Positions 62,024 through 64,000 of a stretch of 64,000 nt of DNA are shown here, one piece after another. This stretch comes from Cupriavidus sp. P-10 (GTDB taxonomy: Bacteria > Pseudomonadota > Gammaproteobacteria > Burkholderiales > Burkholderiaceae), in NCBI RefSeq assembly GCF_003402535.2, contig NZ_AP025172.1, positions 372,001-436,000 on the forward strand. The letters run 5' to 3'. The notes below the pieces were generated by a model, which saw only the letters and a list, made by a program, of their open reading frames with translations, did no database searches and was not told the origin of the DNA. Positions within the stretch are counted from its first letter, which is position 1; each line of letters begins with the position of its first letter. The translations under genes and the position numbers were made by a program.

Positions 62024-63151
62024 TCAGCCAGGGCCAACGCAAGCCCCCAGTTGCGTCAGCAGATGAGCGAGCCTTGCTTGGGAACCAGTCTCGGTCTTGT
62101 TAAAGATCATCTTGAGCTGCGTGCGAGCCGTCTCGTGCCCGATGGCGAGTCGCGCACTGGCTTCAGGCAATCCTATTCCCGCGGTGAGTAGGGTCGCCAG
62201 CCGAGTTTCGGCTGGCGACAGGCCATATAAATCGCACAGCATATCCGACAAGAGAGGCGCCGCAGCGCCGGCCTCGTGTATGACCACCAGCGCGGCGGGA
62301 CGCTGCCATGGCTCGGCCAGATGGTGGGCCGGTGGCAGAGGTAGCACGATGACGTCTGCGCTGTTCCCGCTGTTGTCGCAGGCATGCGTAGCCTGGGCCG
62401 GGACGGTCTCGCACGGGTCGCAAGCCGAGGCCAACATCTCCTGGAGCGACCGCTTCATCCACCAACCGTCGTGGCTCACGAGTCCCGAGGAGACGCCATG
62501 GCCTGCCAACAACCGCCTGACCCAACGTTCGCCACAGGCGTTGTGGAGTAGCACCTTGCCATCAGCGGCGACCGCGATCAGGCCAAAGGAAAGTCGCTCG
62601 AGTACTTGTTCGGACAATTCGACAAGCGCGCGGGCCTCGTGCGCGCGCTGCCGCAGACGAAGTGCCTGGCGCAGGTGCGGGATCGCCCAGCCTATTCGGT
62701 GCGCGTCGTCGGCCTGGTAGGGCGGGTGCCCGAGGGGCTTCTGGAGGAAAAAATAGATTTCCTGGCTCCGCTTGCGCTCGACCAGGCAAGCCATGACGGA
62801 ACTCAGCCTGAAACCGTACATGAATTCCCGGTAAAAGGGTAGCCGCATCATGTTCGCTTGACCCAGTTCACGTGAATCGATATACCAGTCACCCTGGTCC
62901 ATGTGGCGCATGTATGTGCGCGCCGGATCCTCGGCTTGGTAATGGCCATTGTAGGCGTCGACCAGTTCCTGGTTTTGGTCATATATCTCGTTGACCCGGA
63001 ACCGCTGGTTAATGGGTGTGAACTCGACTAGCGAGGCGTTCATGCTGTCGCTGGCGTCGCGCAACCGTACCAGGCCAGACTGCCAGGCGGTCTCGTCGAG
63101 GATGCCCTCGTACAGACCTCGTATGGTTTGAGATACCACTTCTTCGTTCAT
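62024..63151 (-). CDS. LuxR-type helix-turn-helix transcriptional regulator
   Basis: ATG 63151 follows GGGGAAG; 375 residues. The first ~190 residues are a PAS-like or unknown sensory region. A second short segment follows (LSFGLIAVAADGKVLLHN, like a PAS core), and the last ~65 residues form a LuxR helix-turn-helix (LYGLSPAETRLATLLTAG ... EASARLAIGHETARTQLKMIF). It likely senses a small molecule. Target genes are not evident; it is convergent with nothing intact and lies near an AraC regulator. Confidence 0.85.
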   Translation of the reverse strand: MNEEVVSQTIRGLYEGILDETAWQSGLVRLRDASDSMNASLVEFTPINQRFRVNEIYDQNQELVDAYNGHYQAEDPARTYMRHMDQGDWYIDSRELGQANMMRLPFYREFMYGFRLSSVMACLVERKRSQEIYFFLQKPLGHPPYQADDAHRIGWAIPHLRQALRLRQRAHEARALVELSEQVLERLSFGLIAVAADGKVLLHNACGERWVRRLLAGHGVSSGLVSHDGWWMKRSLQEMLASACDPCETVPAQATHACDNSGNSADVIVLPLPPAHHLAEPWQRPAALVVIHEAGAAAPLLSDMLCDLYGLSPAETRLATLLTAGIGLPEASARLAIGHETARTQLKMIFNKTETGSQARLAHLLTQLGACVGPG

Positions 63152-63363
63152 CGGCTTCCCCACAATGCCGTCAGCGGTGCACCTGCAGAGCGCTGCCCCG
63201 TACAGCGTGACGGCCCACGTGCTCTGTCTGGCCTAGCCCCCCAATCGGGGGAATGCGTAGACGATAGGGGATCCGGCCCGTTCCCACTTGCGGTTTCTTG
63301 CGCAAAATTTGGGGCGCGGAAATTGCCCGCGCCTAAGCCGGCCTCATGGCGGGCAGGCCTGGC

Positions 63364-64000
63364 TTAGCTTGACTGCCTTCCGACACTGCGGCGAAACTCG
63401 CTTGGTGAAATTCGGCTAAATTTGCGGAAGGCTGCGAAGAACTGAGTGTAGGAATCGAAGCCGCAGGCGGCCGCCACATCGGCCAGTGGCATATGGGGGT
63501 GGCGCCGTATCAGCTTGCGTGCATACTCGATCCGGCAGATCAATACATATTGCCAAAGGCTGACCTGGCGTGTTTTGCGGAACATGCGGCACAGGTGGAA
63601 AGGGCTGACATGGATCGCCGCGGCGATTGTGTCGATAGTGAGCGGCTGGGCGAGGTGAGCGAGAATGAAATCGTCCAGCCGCGCGAGCGTGTGTCGGGAC
63701 AGAAGGCCACGCTGAGGCGTGACGGCCAGCGCTGTGGTGTTCGACACGCCGGCGCCATAGAGGAGGCCCACGCGCAAACTAATAGCCAGCAGCAAGGATT
63801 GCTCGTAAAGGCTACCGCCCACGCTACCACCCCTAACGTGTGCGTCGAGCGTCAGCACCAATTGCACAAGGCCGCTGTCGGCCCCGCCGGCGAAGTCGGA
63901 CTGCAGATCAGGTGCGCTGCGTTCGTGCGTCTGTTCATGAGCGTGGACAACGGCATCGGGTCGCACGGAAAAATAGACGGCATCTAGCGGCGCTGACCAA
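63364..64000 (-). CDS. AraC family transcriptional regulator (5' end outside window)
   Basis: The frame is open through the right edge of the window (SAPLDAVYFSV before a GTG at 63966), so the amino terminus is probably missing. The visible part has an AraC-type carboxy domain with two helix-turn-helix motifs: LTIDTIAAAIHVSPFHLCRMF and MPLADVAAACGFDSYTQFFAAF, ending SPSEFRRS. The preceding ~90 residues are a partial sensor region with no clear family. It is not closely similar to the two OruR-like AraC proteins in this window. Confidence 0.85.
   Translation of the reverse strand, partial: WSAPLDAVYFSVRPDAVVHAHEQTHERSAPDLQSDFAGGADSGLVQLVLTLDAHVRGGSVGGSLYEQSLLLAISLRVGLLYGAGVSNTTALAVTPQRGLLSRHTLARLDDFILAHLAQPLTIDTIAAAIHVSPFHLCRMFRKTRQVSLWQYVLICRIEYARKLIRRHPHMPLADVAAACGFDSYTQFFAAFRKFSRISPSEFRRSVGRQSS

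Noticed and set aside
1..64000. CRISPR arrays and tRNA or rRNA genes
   Set aside because: I saw no regularly spaced repeat-spacer arrays; the only regular repeats are coding (VCBS/RTX) or the 21-bp operator pairs. No tRNA cloverleaf or rRNA segment was recognised by eye, though a tRNA could be missed without a tool.

Overview
The window looks like chromosome or megaplasmid DNA of a Burkholderiaceae betaproteobacterium of the Cupriavidus/Ralstonia type. This rests on high-GC codon use, a Bug-family (TctC) binding protein, many short-chain dehydrogenases, OruR-like AraC regulators and gene layout. No rRNA or tRNA gene was seen. The assignment to a genus is inference.

Region 1 (1-22.3 kb) is catabolic and accessory metabolism. 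It holds the 3' part of an alkylsulfatase, a methyltransferase, an alpha/beta hydrolase with an SDR, a leftward BKACE/quinone-reductase/SDR operon, a UspA-hemerythrin fusion opposite a MalT-like LuxR regulator, and two OruR-like AraC regulators. Between the regulators lie a TauD-type dioxygenase and an SDR; beyond them is a leftward operon of Bug receptor, beta-lactamase-fold protein, MDR reductase and SDR. Four upstream regions share TGYCCC-N4-TGTCAA half-sites repeated at exactly 21 bp, each oriented toward a gene 79-130 bp away. This suggests one AraC-type regulon joining four separate loci.

Region 2 (22.9-30.2 kb) is a compact seven-gene operon, mostly with overlapping stop/start codons. 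It encodes a CDP-alcohol phosphatidyltransferase, a 2OG-Fe(II) oxygenase, a flippase-like membrane protein, a nucleotidyltransferase, a PEP mutase fused to a second nucleotidyltransferase, phosphonopyruvate decarboxylase and a 2-aminoethylphosphonate (AEP) transaminase. Together they predict PEP to phosphonopyruvate to phosphonoacetaldehyde to AEP to CMP-AEP, followed by transfer to a lipid alcohol: a phosphonolipid pathway with possible hydroxylation and flipping steps. This is the most striking system in the window. A candidate small RNA lies just upstream on the other strand.

Region 3 (30.2-41 kb) is mosaic. It has a broken autotransporter passenger, small exported proteins, a group II intron with its maturase and domain V, a CYTH protein beside a CYTH-exopolyphosphatase fusion, an orphan zinc-finger remnant and a patatin-like lipoprotein.

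Region 4 (41.5-51 kb) is a complete type I secretion locus: ABC exporter, membrane fusion protein, a 1421-residue RTX/VCBS exoprotein and a TolC-like outer membrane protein.

Region 5 (52.2-58.9 kb) pairs a DASS dicarboxylate transporter with a divergent operon for an FeS protein, a fumarate-reductase-like flavoprotein and a NuoF-like subunit, followed by fumarase C. This may be an NADH-linked soluble fumarate (or related enoate) reductase.

Region 6 (58.9-64 kb) is partly decayed, with integrase and dehydrogenase relics between a CAP-domain lipoprotein, a cupin, a LuxR regulator and an AraC regulator cut by the window edge.
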